Below, piece after piece: positions 28,655 through 39,751 of a stretch of 64,000 nt of DNA (its first letter is position 1; every line of letters starts with the position of its first letter). Position numbers and translations under genes: made by a program. The notes under the pieces were generated by a model, which was not told the DNA's origin, searched no databases, and saw only the letters and a program-made list of their open reading frames with translations. Location of the stretch: NCBI GenBank assembly GCA_902729315.2, contig LR746264.1, positions 1,118,501 to 1,182,500 on the forward strand. Reading direction: 5' to 3'. This stretch comes from Spirodela intermedia. Taxonomy: Eukaryota > Streptophyta > Magnoliopsida > Alismatales > Araceae.

Positions 28655-28668
28655 GGGCTCTAATACCA
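28655..28668 (-). other. Primer-binding site of the Copia element
   Basis: Immediately inside the right LTR the minus strand reads TGGTATTAGAGCCC. Plant Copia elements usually have TGGTATCAGAGC here, complementary to initiator tRNA-Met; this copy differs by one C-to-T change. It fixes the orientation of the element. Confidence 0.8.
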
Positions 28669-28850
28669 TGTTGATAAGAAGAAGATAAAACTTTAAAATA
28701 GATGATTGAAGAAGAGGAGTACATGATGTTATATAGAAGAAGAGAAGAAAGAGAGAGAGGAAGAGAAGTGGAGATTGTGGAGGAAGAATAAGGACATGGA
28801 GAGAATAAGTTCAAATTGGGCCTTATGGGCCAAGTGGGCCTATTCTAACA
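28669..28850 (-). repeat. Right LTR of the 6.0-kb Copia (5' LTR of the element)
   Basis: About 182 bases, TGTTGATAAG to TTCTAACA, with canonical TG/CA ends. On the minus strand it is the 5' LTR and is followed directly by the primer-binding site (plus-strand GCTCTAATACCA ending at 28668). Confidence 0.88.
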
Positions 28851-28908
28851 TATTCTTTTTCTTACCACTACCTCTTTAAATTATATTAAGTGATCAAAAG
28901 ATGCTTCA

Positions 28909-29082
28909 TGACATTTTTGTGTATTATCTTAATATAGCTGGTTAGTGTTTTTGCTACAATACTTGCTAAAAAGCTATCTATAAAATAATGAAATATGACA
29001 TTTTTGTGCATTAGCTTAATACAGCCAGTCATTGTTTTTGCTACAATACTTGCTAAAAAGCTATCTATAAAATAATGAAATA
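28909..29082 (+). repeat. 87-bp tandem duplication
   Basis: Units 28909-28995 and 28996-29082 are nearly identical; the second half (GCTACAATACTTGCTAAAAAGC through AATAATGAAATA) is the same in both, while the first half differs at several bases, mostly C/T and G/A. It lies just beyond the Copia right LTR. Confidence 0.95.
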
Positions 29083-29089
29083 TAACATT

Positions 29090-30190
29090 TTAGATAAAAG
29101 ATCCACAACCACCTGCCACTCAATTGTTGTTAGGAAAATAATCAAAAAATTAATATTTATAAACTGAATTCAAAATAATAATTAAAGTTAATATTTGGTA
29201 AATTTAGTCATCCATATAGATGCTAGTAAATCTCAATATCAATTTTTTGTTTCAAATAATTTTTGATATAAAAAATAATGAAAATAAAATAAAATAAAAT
29301 ATCTCTACATTTTGATCTTTTAAAAAGCTTGATGATGTTGACACCAGATTTTGAGTTTTAAATCTTCCAATTTTGATGTGCCCGCATTTAGAATTAATTG
29401 ATTACTCTAAATGTATAAGAATTTTCAGCAAAAATAAAAGAAGAAATTTTGAAGAAAGGAAACTAAAGGATTATAAATAATGTTTAAATCAGAACAAACT
29501 AAGGGAGGAGTGAGGAAATATGACCAACAATTAAATCCCTTGACACATTTCCTACTAATGTGGTCAAGAGTCACTGTATGTTTCATCAATTATTTTGATG
29601 ATTTCTAAATTACTAAAAGATTGTTGAAAAATCACATTATAAATTCCATTGAAAATCTAAAAAGTATGTTATCCAAATTTTAACTTCATGATTAAATTAT
29701 TACCAATTTAAAATATTTATCAAGGTTATAAACCCTGGATAATTGTGATAGTACATTGATTAAAACTTGAGAATATATTTATATTGCATAAATTAATAAT
29801 AACTAAATTAAACATAAATTCATCACACAATTCCCAAACTAGTACTAATGCATTTTAATTTTAATAATTAGTATTTAAATTGATTCTAAATATAATTAAT
29901 TCAATTTTAAATTATCACCCATATCTATGCTCATGACAATTTGAAGACACAGTCTATGATGTTTCTTGAAATTAGCAATGGAGTATATGATCTCATATTT
30001 TTAGACTGTTCCTTTTTCACTTCACAAATTTGAAATTTTCATACATGATTTTCAACATGATTCTTTAATTTTGACAAATAATAACATTTCTCCACTCGTT
30101 GTAGATTTTTCTCACCCACAAAATATCCTCAAAATCCTCCTACATATAATTTATTAATCTATTCTCATGCAATGAGTCCATGAAACACAT
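29090..30190. other. AT-rich spacer, nothing recognised
   Basis: Strongly AT-rich DNA with stops in all frames and no domain, repeat pair or promoter feature that I can support. The sharp rise in GC content after about 30215 marks the start of the polygalacturonase module. Confidence 0.7.
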
Positions 30191-31588
30191 AATTGATTTC
30201 CTCCAAGAAGGATTTTTTTTTAATGAGCCGATTAGATCATTCAGTGAGAGTGAGCGAGGGAGAGAGACGGGGAGTGAGTCTTCAGTGGCGGCAACGGTGG
30301 TACTGAGGCCTGACGCTATTTATAGGGGACGAGGGCCCCGGGGAGGAGATGACGTCCTCAGATGCTGAAGTTGACACTCGTCGTATCCGAGATATGCGAT
30401 CGGGGAAGCGGAGGATCAGCTGAACAGTGACCGTGGCCCGCGCCGCCAGCAGAGTGTCCAGAAAGAGACCGAAACAGTGCTCTGTCTTGCGGTGGCTACC
30501 AGATGCACGTTAGCCTGTTTTTGTCCATACAGCCGTAGGAGAAATGACGAGAAGGAACACGTGTGGATTCGGGCGTTAGAGTTGTGTCTTGTCTCTCCCT
30601 GGCCTGCTCGACGCCTCTGGACCCAGGTGTTTCAACCGTCCTCGCCTCTGTTGAGCCCTCTGATTCTTGTTTTCCACTTGGAGTCAAATAAGCTGTCTGA
30701 TAGATGTGGACAAACGGGACTCCCCTGTCTGTGCGTTGTGAACCGTAGCGCGGAACGCCAGATATCCTTGTACGGTGTTGGATGTGCGTTATTGTTAACC
30801 GAAGGATCCTCTTCATCTTCTTTTCCTCGTTCTAAGAGAGACGTTGGGGATGTTGCGCAGCGGACGACGGTGGAAACAGTCGCGCATTCAACACCGGGTG
30901 AACGCTGGTGGGCGATTTTCCATTCCGACCCGAGAAGTTGTCTCTGCGGTGTTCACAAAACTCTTCCTCTTCTGGCACCGTAATCCTTTGTGTGCGGGTA
31001 AAAGCTTCTTCTTTTAAGGTACGATCGTACTAAGGGGAAAATAATCGAGACACGAGCCGTTTCTGAACGACGCCACGCATCTATTGGCGAGTAAACCGTG
31101 ACATCGGAAAGGGTTTAGTGCTCTAGTTCAAAACTGCTCTGCGCTAGTGACTTCACCTCTATACATGAACCCAGTAACGGATGTACGGGGACCGGATCGT
31201 AGACGAAGCGATCCTCGGAGAGGAGCACTCGCATTCCGCACACTAACGCCTCTCTCTCTCTCTCTCTCTCGCCTGTCTCCACCGGTCGCTAGTACGCAGA
31301 GGCATGCTTCTATTTACTTATTCGGAACAGTAGCTGCGGGTTGCACTTGTGACAAGCATGAGGCTTCTGTGCAATTAAACTAGGGAGTCTGATTTACACG
31401 ACGTTGAGAAGCTACAGCGGTTACAAATTTACACGATGTTACAATCGGACACCGAGGTCGGGGCTATAACGAAATGAACGAATTGTCATCTGCGTGTTCG
31501 AGGTATAGTGAATGAATTGTCGTCTTCGTGTACGAGGTATAATGAATGAATTTGTTTCTTCCATCCTCCGGGACGGAAGCAGGCGTCT

Positions 31589-33757
31589 TCAGGAGGAGCA
31601 CGTCGACGGTACGACGGTGCCGTATTTTGACAAGCTGACGTTGCGGCAGAAGCTCTTGGCAGGTGCTCCGCTCGCGGTGACGAGGCGGACGTCCTGCAGC
31701 GTTATCCCCCGACAGGGGACGGTGCGGCTGCAGTCGAAGTCCATGGCCACCGCGGTGGCGCTCGTCCCTCGGACGTTCTGGAAGGTCACTCCGCTCACGG
31801 CGACCGCGGATTTCTGCGCGGCAAAGGGCGAACGGAAGATTAGCGAGAGGAACTGAGCGAGAAAGCGAGAGTGAGATAAAAGAGAGAGCGAGCGAGAGAG
31901 AGAGAGAGCGGAAGCAGGAGAGACGCAAAAGGCGGTGCTGGCATGCTCCACCTGTTCGCCGCAGGACTTGGGGGAGTCGCAATAGTTCTGGTCGATGATT
32001 ATTGGGTTCTTCACGTTGTCCATCACGATGTTCCTGAAGATGATGTTTCTGGCGTACCCTTTTCCACCCTGAAGGGAGAGGACCGAAGGACGCCGTCGTC
32101 GCAGTGTCAGTTTGGGGAGCGCGAGAGAATTCTGGTTGGGTAGTCAGTCAGATGGCGTTACCTGCCAGGTCTTGATCCGGACTCCGTTGGTGGTTCCCTC
32201 CAGCCGCGCCGTGTCGACCAAGACGTCGGAAACGGTGTGTTCCGCACCGTTGGCTCCAAGGCTCCCGATACTGCCAGCGACGATGTGATGCGTCAACGGG
32301 GGAGAGGGGAGAAGATAGTGAGAGAGCACGGGGGTGAGAGGAAGAGGAGGCCAGAAGCAGATCCCAGCACATAGCCGGTAGATGTGGTACCTGATTCCGT
32401 GGCCCGGTCCGCAGACGATGTTGGTGGCCGTAATGGAGCGTGAGCCGCTGACGATGGAGATGCAGTCGTCGCCTATAGGGAGCAATTTAAAGCGAAGTCA
32501 CGGCCTGCATTCTTCCGGCTTCTCGGATGGGGGAGGCCAAGGAAGCGGAGGCGGAGGGTGGACCTGTCCTGATGACGGAGTCGCTGATCTTAACGTCGGT
32601 GCTGCCGGAGACGTGGATTCCGTCCGTGTTGGGACTGTTCCCCGGGGCGGAGATGGTCAGTTGGGAGATCCGGACGTTGGCGCACTTCGAAAAGGTGACG
32701 TGCATCTGCTGGCTGTTCTTGAACTTGAGATCGGTTACGGTCAAGCCGCGGCAGGATTGGAACGTCAGCGCCTGCAAGGAGTCAACCAGAGAAGTCAGCT
32801 CGCGGAAACATCGGAATCCACAAACTGAACGAGTTGAGTCTGGTCCAGAACGTACCGTGGGTGCACCCTTGCACGGCTTTTTAACGTCGCACCGAGGAAA
32901 GATCAGAAGGCGAGTCAGTCAGTGGGTCGAGAGGAGCAAAGCCGAAGACGGAAGGAGTTTCCGCTGGCAGTGCCATGGAGTGCGCAAGCGGAGAAAGCAA
33001 GAGGGGTTGCTACCTGTGCGGAGTCGACCTTGCAGGAGACCTTCCACCACACCTGCCCGTTGCCGTCGATGGTTCCGCCGCCCTCCACTCTGAGGCCGTC
33101 GACCTTGTCGAACAGCATCCAGAGCCTGCGGTCCGCTCCGTCCCAGTCGGACATCCTTCCGGAGGCGAGAATCGTTCCCTTGATCTGTGGGCGACAGTTG
33201 AAAGACAGGGAGTCTAAGGAAGCGCGACGCAATAAGATTTTGGTGCGAGGGAAGCTGGGGAGCGGATTGTCGTGTCTCACCGCTACGGTGATTGGAGACT
33301 TGCAGGGACCGGAGAAGGTGATGGGCTTGAGCCGGTATGCCTTCCCCTCGGGGACCAGCACAGTGACGGGAGCTGAGGAAGAGCAAGCCGCCTTCCAGGC
33401 AGCGGCGAATGCCTGCAGACGAGATAATCGACGGGGGGGTCCGCGGGGGTTTAGAAGGAGATTCTCATCTTAGCCGAAAGAGATTGCTGACCGGTCTACT
33501 ACCTTGGTGTCGTCCGATGATCCGTCGCCTCGGGCACCGAAATCCTTCACGTTCACCACTGTGCGTGCGCTGCCGAGAGTAGACCGCCTCCGTTCGTTGG
33601 CCGTCCCCGGGGACAGTTTCCTCGCAGTGGAGGAATCGGTGATGTCCACACCGGTACGGAATGAGGGGCCGCCGGAGAACGTGTGTTCCTGCTGAGAGTC
33701 GCCCGGACGAAGGAGAAGCACGAGGGCGAGGAGGAGGAGAAGCTTTTGCGCGTCCAT
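31589..33757 (-). CDS. Polygalacturonase 1 (PG1), secreted pectinase
   Basis: Glycoside hydrolase family 28 enzyme that hydrolyses pectic homogalacturonan in the cell wall. Exons in minus-strand order: 33503-33757, 33281-33412, 33014-33184, 32856-32876, 32564-32771, 32391-32472, 32162-32270, 31952-32068 and 31589-31813; all borders are GT-AG and the frame is intact for 439 aa. A signal peptide is clear at residues 1-22 (Leu-rich core after MDAQK). The four family motifs are present: NTDG 241-244, GDD 263-265, GHG 286-288 and RIK 321-323. Exon 4 is only 21 bases (PCKGAPT) with a weak acceptor AAAAAG, chosen because it restores the cysteine-bearing segment the family has there. The last exon supplies paired cysteines. 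Codons are strongly GC-ending, unlike the surrounding DNA. Endo versus exo action cannot be told from this sequence alone. Confidence 0.9.
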
Positions 33758-33914
33758 CTGCGCCGCCTACGCTCAAGGGAGGTGTGCGTGTGTGGAGGTG
33801 AACTAGTTCGAGAGAGGGATAAGGAAACGTCGAGAGAGAGAGAGAAGTTGGCTTTCAGAAGGAGGGCTGAATATTGGATTTTGCTGTGGTAGATGGCAAA
33901 TAGCTCCGCGCGGG

Positions 33915-33922
33915 TTATATAG
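33915..33922 (-). promoter_or_regulatory. TATA box of PG1
   Basis: On the minus strand CTATATAA lies about 160 bases before the ATG, placing transcription start near 33885. The leader would contain the CT run seen as GA on the + strand at 33831-33845. The same box is kept in PG3 and altered in PG2. Confidence 0.75.
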
Positions 33923-34969
33923 ACCGACGAAGAGAGAGACGGAGCTTGGGCGTCCGAGAAAGAAACTTCCATGCCAACTTTTACGGTTTTCCGGCATGTC
34001 CGTGGATATGGACGGAGAGATGGTAGTGGGACAGACGGAAGGGTCGCCTCGCCGCCGGCGCCGGCGCCCCGTCCCTCTTTCTCTCTTTTTGCCCCCGTGC
34101 ATGCGTCTTCGCGTCCCGAATTCGGAGCCTTCGTTCGTGTGAAGCGCCGTGCGACGAACCCACCTGAAGATTACCGGGCGATTAATACCGGGTGCTACAA
34201 CCGTCCGTCTGGTCAGCATATCTAACTGAACGGGACTCTCCCCCGCTGTGCTCGGTCAACTTTCTTTCTCTCGGATATCCGTCAGCTCATCTCTCTGTCT
34301 CGCGGCTTCCGTCAAATGTGAAAGATTTAGAACGTTTTTAATGCCCTTCGCTCCGCCGGCACGTGGCGACCCCCGCGGTAGGGAGGAGAACGCTGCGGGC
34401 GGATCTACGCACTCCCGGCCTGGTTGGAGTATGCAGGCTCCAGTGGCGGCGTAGTGTCAATTAGCGGCTGTAGCAGCTGCGGAATTTGGGGACGCGCGGG
34501 AGGGACGACCATCCGAAGATTGCATATTTTGCCGTGTGTGCGGACGCATCTCCACCGTCGCGGCGGAATTATCTCCGTCGGCGATGGCGAGTTCTCCGGG
34601 CTTGGGCTGACGATCGACGCGCCCGGCTAGATAGGCTTACAACTGGCCCTGATTGTCGGCTGGAGCAAATGCTTTCGAGAAGACTAAATATTAAGGGGCA
34701 TGGGCTGCTGGACTATATTTCGAGAAGACAAATATTTCGAGAACAGGCTTCGAATGAAGTGATACCTTAATGGAAAGTGCTCGACTCTATAATGAAACAA
34801 GAGGTTGCTTCCCGAATAAGTGTCACCTTGGCTATCGGAAAACAGCAGGTTATATTCGCGTTTTGCAACCCAGCTCAACAAAGAAATCCTTCAGCCTCAC
34901 CATCTTCTTGTTACCCTGAATTTTTGTCACATACTCTGCTTATGTTGTGGACAAAGAAAAAATTTTTGT

Positions 34970-36380
34970 ATTTGTGAGATGAAGCCCACTGCAGTCCCGC
35001 TCAAATATAAATTTAGTCGGCGGCACTTCTCCCTGTGTCTACATCGCCACCCAAATGTGCACCTACAAAACCTTGTAAACTCGAATTCAGCCTTGTCCTT
35101 GTAAGCCTCTTATTCTTGTTCTTGGTCACAACCTTGTGTTTGTCCAAGACTCCTTCAATGAATATCACATTCTGGACTCTCATAATTTTTCAGTTTTGAT
35201 CACTCCCGAACTGATAAAAAAACTTAAGGGATCCATATCTTATGAGAAAACACTTCATGGTGTTGGATGCAGTTTGTCTGTTTTTTTAAAAATTACATGA
35301 ACATAAGAGAGGCATTCAAATGACCTTAAGTAAGAAAGATTCACCTTCTTCCTTCCCAATTCGGCACCCCTCTAATAGTTAAGAGTCTAGGGGCAGAAAC
35401 ATTCCTTAATTACCAAATTGGTTGTGTTAATACCATCTAACCGAAATAATTTTTAGAGCCGTGCTTGCAATCTCTTGTGCTGATGAGTGTTCTCCAATTC
35501 ATGCTTTCACCAATGCCATCTGCTGATGAGTGTTCTCTACTTTCTTCTCTGTCCAATCCAATATTCTAAACAAAATTTCTTAAATTATTTGGTATTATGC
35601 TTACCGCCATTTTCTCACTACAAATATTTGACGTGGAGGCCAAACTTGAGTTCCACATGATTTTTGTATATATTGAAAATCATATCAAAAATTATACTTA
35701 TTAAAAAAAATGAACTCATGCTAGGAGCAAATATCTAATAGCCAATGGCTGAAGAGCAGCTGTGGGGAAGACATCTGTCAGTTAGTCGTATGTAAGAGAT
35801 ATGTGAAGTAGAGATCTTTCCGGCTTATATAGCGAACTCAATCCTTACCTAATCTAGAACAAGTAGATTGAAATTGATCCCAGTAGATAGATGCTCTGCC
35901 CTCTAATTTATATATATAAAAAACTAATTATCCTTCATCACTAATTTTTATATTTTTGAAAAACATTCAACTTCTGATATGAACTACATGCGTCATTGAT
36001 ACATCTTTCTATAAGGATGTTTGAAGTTATTTTCTTTTTGAATATTTAAGGTTTGTAAATGAAATTCTAGGGCAGTCATGTAAGAAAATATTTGCTTCAA
36101 AGTATCATTTATACTTTGAAACTTTTAACCAATATGTTATTGAAATTGAATATGTTTTGTGTGAGAGAAGAGGCTAACCTCAAGACCTTTATCTTCATTA
36201 ATCTGTTATCCTTTACCTCATGACATCGTCAAAGATGAATAAGGAGCAGAAAACCTTATTCTGATACAATTGATACATCTTTAGTTGTGTGGTGATGAAG
36301 TCTCAATATTGAATTCATGAAAGATAAAGTCTGTGTAAATATCTCTTATCCTAATTTCACAAAACTTAGAAGCTTCAACC
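34970..36380. other. Spacer between modules 1 and 2, nothing firm
   Basis: AT-rich DNA without a recognisable gene. The 17-base word TGCTGATGAGTGTTCTC occurs twice (about 35478 and 35522). No Copia domain could be assigned with confidence. Confidence 0.6.
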
Positions 36381-36775
36381 CTTGAATCCACGAAAGAGTG
36401 ATCTTCAGTGTACTAAGATCAAGAAGGTTCCCCTAAACCTACAAGGGAGGCGCCTGAACCAAAAAGCAATGAAATGGAATCTCAGAGAAGGAATTTTTTT
36501 TGTAACATTAAATAATGGTTATAGGGGTACGAGATGGGGTCTTTAAATAGATCAAAAGACTGTTAGAGTAGCTGTAAAAATGTGGTTTTGTTAGGATGGG
36601 ACTTGAAAATATATTTAAGATACATATAAATAAATTTAAGGTGAATGAAAGCGTAAAATAAATTGAAAGTAAGAAAACTAGTTTATGATTTTGTCTAATA
36701 TGTGTTTTATTTTGGCTAGATGAGGTATTGGGCCATTCCCTTCCAACATTCTAGTCTTTTCTTATCTGCCTGTTA
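36380..36775 (+). repeat. Dispersed repeat A, copy 2
   Basis: Second copy of the repeat at 22120-22540, in the same orientation (see that entry for shared blocks). It ends about where repeat B begins, so A and B are neighbours here, whereas B occurs without A at 41490 and 49995. Confidence 0.6.
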
Positions 36776-36779
36776 CCCT

Positions 36780-37330
36780 ACATATCCCACCACCAAATGG
36801 CAGGCAATGCAGAATAATCAATGTAGACTGTACACCCAATATAAGAGAAAAGCGATTAGAAATACCACTAAAGATTCAAACCTACAAATTTGTGTACACC
36901 CAAGCTATACCTTCTTCAGGACATGCCCCCCACAATATGTTGATGGTCGCATGTTTTTTCCACCTCCCAATCTTAATTGCAATTAAAGTTTATTTTATTT
37001 ATTCAAAGACAATAGTACCCCTAAAAAAATGAGAAATTGGCGCATGCATGAATTTTTGGATTGTTGACAAACTCAGCCCACGGATGTCTATATGTGATGC
37101 TCACATCAACTCAGATCAACTTATAGAATTAAATTACAAATATTTCCACTATTCTCCACATTAAACCTCATTTTAAGCCTCATATTGAACAGGGAAGGAA
37201 TTTCAATGATCAATGGTGACGGGGATGTAGGTCCTCATCGTTGCACAGTGGAAGAAATGTTCACACTCAAGATAGAGGGAAGAGGGGCAAGAGACAACCG
37301 AGGGCAACTCAGGACACTAATAAGAGGCCG
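36780..37330 (+). repeat. Repeat B, copy 1 (module flank)
   Basis: Matches 41490-42190 and 49995-50470 in the same orientation. Shared landmarks in order: CACCCAA followed by GAGAAAAGC or GGGAAAAAC, a TTCAAACCTACAA- or TTCAGACCTCCAAG-like block, CTATACC(C)TCTTC, an ATTAAAGTTTA block, a GAGAAATTG(G/A)C(G/A)CATG block, TGACAAACTC or CGACAAACCC, and a CACTCAAGATAGA or CACTCAAAATAGA block. Each copy is followed by or precedes a polygalacturonase module. Confidence 0.8.
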
Positions 37331-38066
37331 CGGGTTCCGACGGAACGCGTGTCGTGTAAAACACCCGACATGGTCAACGCCTCTGGACCCGGGTGTTTTA
37401 ACCGTCCTTGCCTCAGTTGAGCCCTCTGATTCTTGTTTTCCACGTGGTGTCAAATAAACTGCCTGATACGCGTCGAGGAACGGGACTCTTCTGTCCTTGC
37501 TTTGCGAACCGTCTCCCGGAATGCCAATTTATCTCTTAGTGTGGTGCTGGACGTGAGTTATTGTCAGCATACAGATCCTCTTCTTCGTCTTCTTCTCCTC
37601 GCTCTTCGAGAGGCGTTGGGGATGTTGCGGAATGGACGAGGGCTGGAACACTCGTGCTTTCAACACCGCGGCAAACGCCTCGGGCGGTTTTTCATTCCGA
37701 CCAGAGAAGCTGGTTCCCGTGTGCGCGGGACTCTTCTGTTTCTCCCGCCGCAATTCTTTGTGTGCGGTTGAACACTTCTTCTCTTGAGTTATGATTGTTC
37801 TAAGTGGCCGAGGATATGGCCGGCCCAGATAGAGGCAACTTATCAAAGCTATTCGGACTGTGAGCAGACTCCGGTTTTATATTACGCGTAGTTTCCTTCC
37901 TGGTGACCTTCTGATGCACGAATAAGACCTGCGTTTAAGCTAGATTTTATTCGGACTTTGGAGCAGTAGTAAAATCTGCCGAATAAGAGTCCCAACCGCG
38001 GCATATCTCAGAGGACGTTCTTCCGATCATTGTTGCTTCTCTCCTCCGGGGCGGAAGCAGGCGCCG

Positions 38067-39751
38067 TCAGGAGGAGCACGTCGACGGGACGACGGTGCCG
38101 TATTTGGCCAGGTTGACGTTGCGGCGGATGCTCCGCTCGCCGTGATGAGTTGGACCTCCTGCAGCGTTGTCCCTCGGCAGAGGACCGTGCGGCTGCAGTC
38201 GAAGGCCACGACCACCGCGGTTGCGCTTGTTCCCTTGACGTTCTTGAACGTCACTCCGCTCACGGCGACGGCGGATTTCTGCGCGGCAAAGGGCGAACGG
38301 AAGATTGGCGAGAGGAACTCAGCGAGAAAGCGAGAGTGAGAGAAAGGAAGAGGGCGAGAAAGAGAGAGAGAGCGCGAAAGCAGGAGAGACGTGCATCTGA
38401 CGATGTTGGTGGCCGTAACGGAGCGTGAGCCGCTGACGATGGAGATGCAGTCATCGCCTACAAGGAGGAATTCAGAGCGAAGCCAAGGTCCGCATTCTTC
38501 CGGCTTCGCGGATGGGGGAGGCCAAGGAAGCGGAGGCGGAGGGTGGACCTGTCCTGATGACGGAGTCGCTGATCTTAACGTCGGTGCTGCCGGAGACGTG
38601 GATTCCGTCCGTGTTGGGACTGTTCCCGGGGGCGGAGATAGTCAGTCGGGAGATCCGGACGTTGGCGCACTTCGGGAAGGTGACGTGCATCTGCTGGCTG
38701 TTCTAGGATTTCAGATCGGTTACGGTCAAGCCACGGCAGGATCGGAATGTCAACGGCTGCAAGGGGTCATCCCAGAAGTCAGCTCGCAGAAACAATGGAA
38801 TCCACACGAACTGAAATAGTCTAGTCGTGTGCTAGGAGCAGAACGTACCGTGGGTGCAACCTCGCGCGGCTATAACGTCACGTCAAAGAAACATCAGAAA
38901 ACGAGTCAGTGAGCTACTGGCCGAGAAACTAAGCCCAAGGACAGAGAGTTTCCGCTGGCAGTGCCATGGAGTGCGCAAGCGGAGAAAGTAAGAGGGGTTG
39001 CTACCTGTGCGGGGTCGACTTTGCAGGAGACCTTCCACCACACCTGCCCGTTGCCGTCGATGGTTCCGCCGCCCTCCACTCTGAGGCCGTCGACCTTGTC
39101 GAACAGCATCCAGAGCCTGCGGTCCGCTCCGTCCCAGTCGGATATCCTTCCGGAGGCGAGAATCGTTCCCTTGATCTGTGGATGACAGTTGGAAGACAGA
39201 GGGAGTCTAAGGAGGCGCGACGCAATAAGATTTTGGTGCGAGGGGAGCTGGGGAGTGGGTTGTCGTGTCTCACCGCTACGGTGATTGGAGACTTGCAGGG
39301 ACCGGAGAAGGTGATGGGCTTGAGCCGGTATGCCTTCCCCTCGGGGACCAACACAGTGACGAGAGCTGAGGAAGAGCAAGCCGCCTTCCAGGCAGCGGCG
39401 AACGCCTGAAGACGAGATAATCGACGGGCGGGTCCGAGAACGCTTAGAAGGAAGTTCCCATCTGCGACGCAAGAGATTGTTGAATGGCCTACTACCTTGG
39501 TGTCGTCCGATGATCCGTCGCCTCGGGCACCGAAATCCTTCACGTTCACCACCGTGCGTGCGCTGCCGAGAGTAGACCGCCTCCGTTCGTTGGCCGTCCC
39601 CGGGGACAGTTTCCTCGCAGTGGAGGAGTCGGTGATGTCCAGACCGGTACGGAAGGAGGGGTCGCAGGAGAACATCTGTTCCTCCTGAGAACCGCCCGGA
39701 CGAAGGAGAAGGACGAGGGCGAGGACGAGGAGAGCCTTTCGGCGCTCCCAT
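38067..39751 (-). pseudogene. Polygalacturonase 2 (PG2), deleted and frameshifted
   Basis: Clear relative of PG1 and PG3, no longer able to make the enzyme. Four independent lesions are visible: one extra base in the signal-peptide codons after the ATG at 39751, so the leucine core is replaced by Arg-Pro repeats; an AAG-to-TAG stop in the exon 5 remnant (near 38704); a deletion joining the middle of exon 6 to intron 8 near 38396, with a 7-base filler TGCATCT, that removes the end of exon 6 and all of exons 7 and 8, and with them the GHG and RIK motifs; and a 13-base deletion near 38125 in exon 9. The 21-base exon 4 also has Cys changed to Arg. The NTDG and GDD stretches remain. The TATA position is altered to CTATAGTA (about 39912-39919). 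Confidence 0.92.

Larger units (their letters stand above)
22819..28850 (-). mobile_element. Decayed Copia LTR retrotransposon, nearly complete
   Basis: Paired LTRs bound a 6.0-kb interior read on the minus strand. The flanks TATTT (22814-22818) and TATTC (28851-28855) look like a 5-bp target duplication with one change. Inside the right LTR a primer site with TGGTATTAGAGC on the minus strand resembles the initiator tRNA-Met type. Reverse transcriptase is visible on the minus strand near 23919 (VVYVDDILVIESNE) and RNase H near 23280-23340 (worn, frame-shifted). Integrase and gag regions occupy roughly 24.8-28 kb but are broken by stops and frameshifts throughout; a zinc-knuckle-like stretch is near 27400. 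No protein can be made from it. Order on the minus strand (gag, integrase, RT, RNase H) is that of Copia rather than Gypsy. Confidence 0.85.
30210..34970 (-). repeat. Polygalacturonase module 1 (segmental duplication)
   Basis: First of three tandem modules. The left edge (GCCGATTAGATCATTCAGTGAG, about 30226) recurs at 43338 and about 54600. The segment 30477-31020 matches 43590-44130 and, over 30600-30830, also 37376-37590. Downstream of the gene's 5' end, 33760-34760 matches 39752-40640 and 47444-48370. Relative to module 3, about 0.6 kb is missing near 31020-31045 (present there as 44140-44745); since module 2 retains the first part of it, this is a deletion in module 1. Confidence 0.85.

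Noticed and set aside
28083-28814. Overlapping Cys/His/Ser-rich open frames on the minus strand
   Set aside because: They come from the Copia leader and LTR, where CA/TG-rich short repeats (such as GGTGCATGGGGCA variants) give biased composition; not a gene.
32382-33473. Several long open frames on the + strand opposite PG1 (and the same opposite PG2 and PG3)
   Set aside because: They are the GC-rich antisense of the PG exons, recur in all three copies for that reason, and carry no motif.
38906-39751. 281-codon open frame on the minus strand through PG2
   Set aside because: It reads the PG2 exons and introns through in the wrong frame after a one-base insertion; the Arg-Pro-rich start is a shifted signal peptide, not a new protein.
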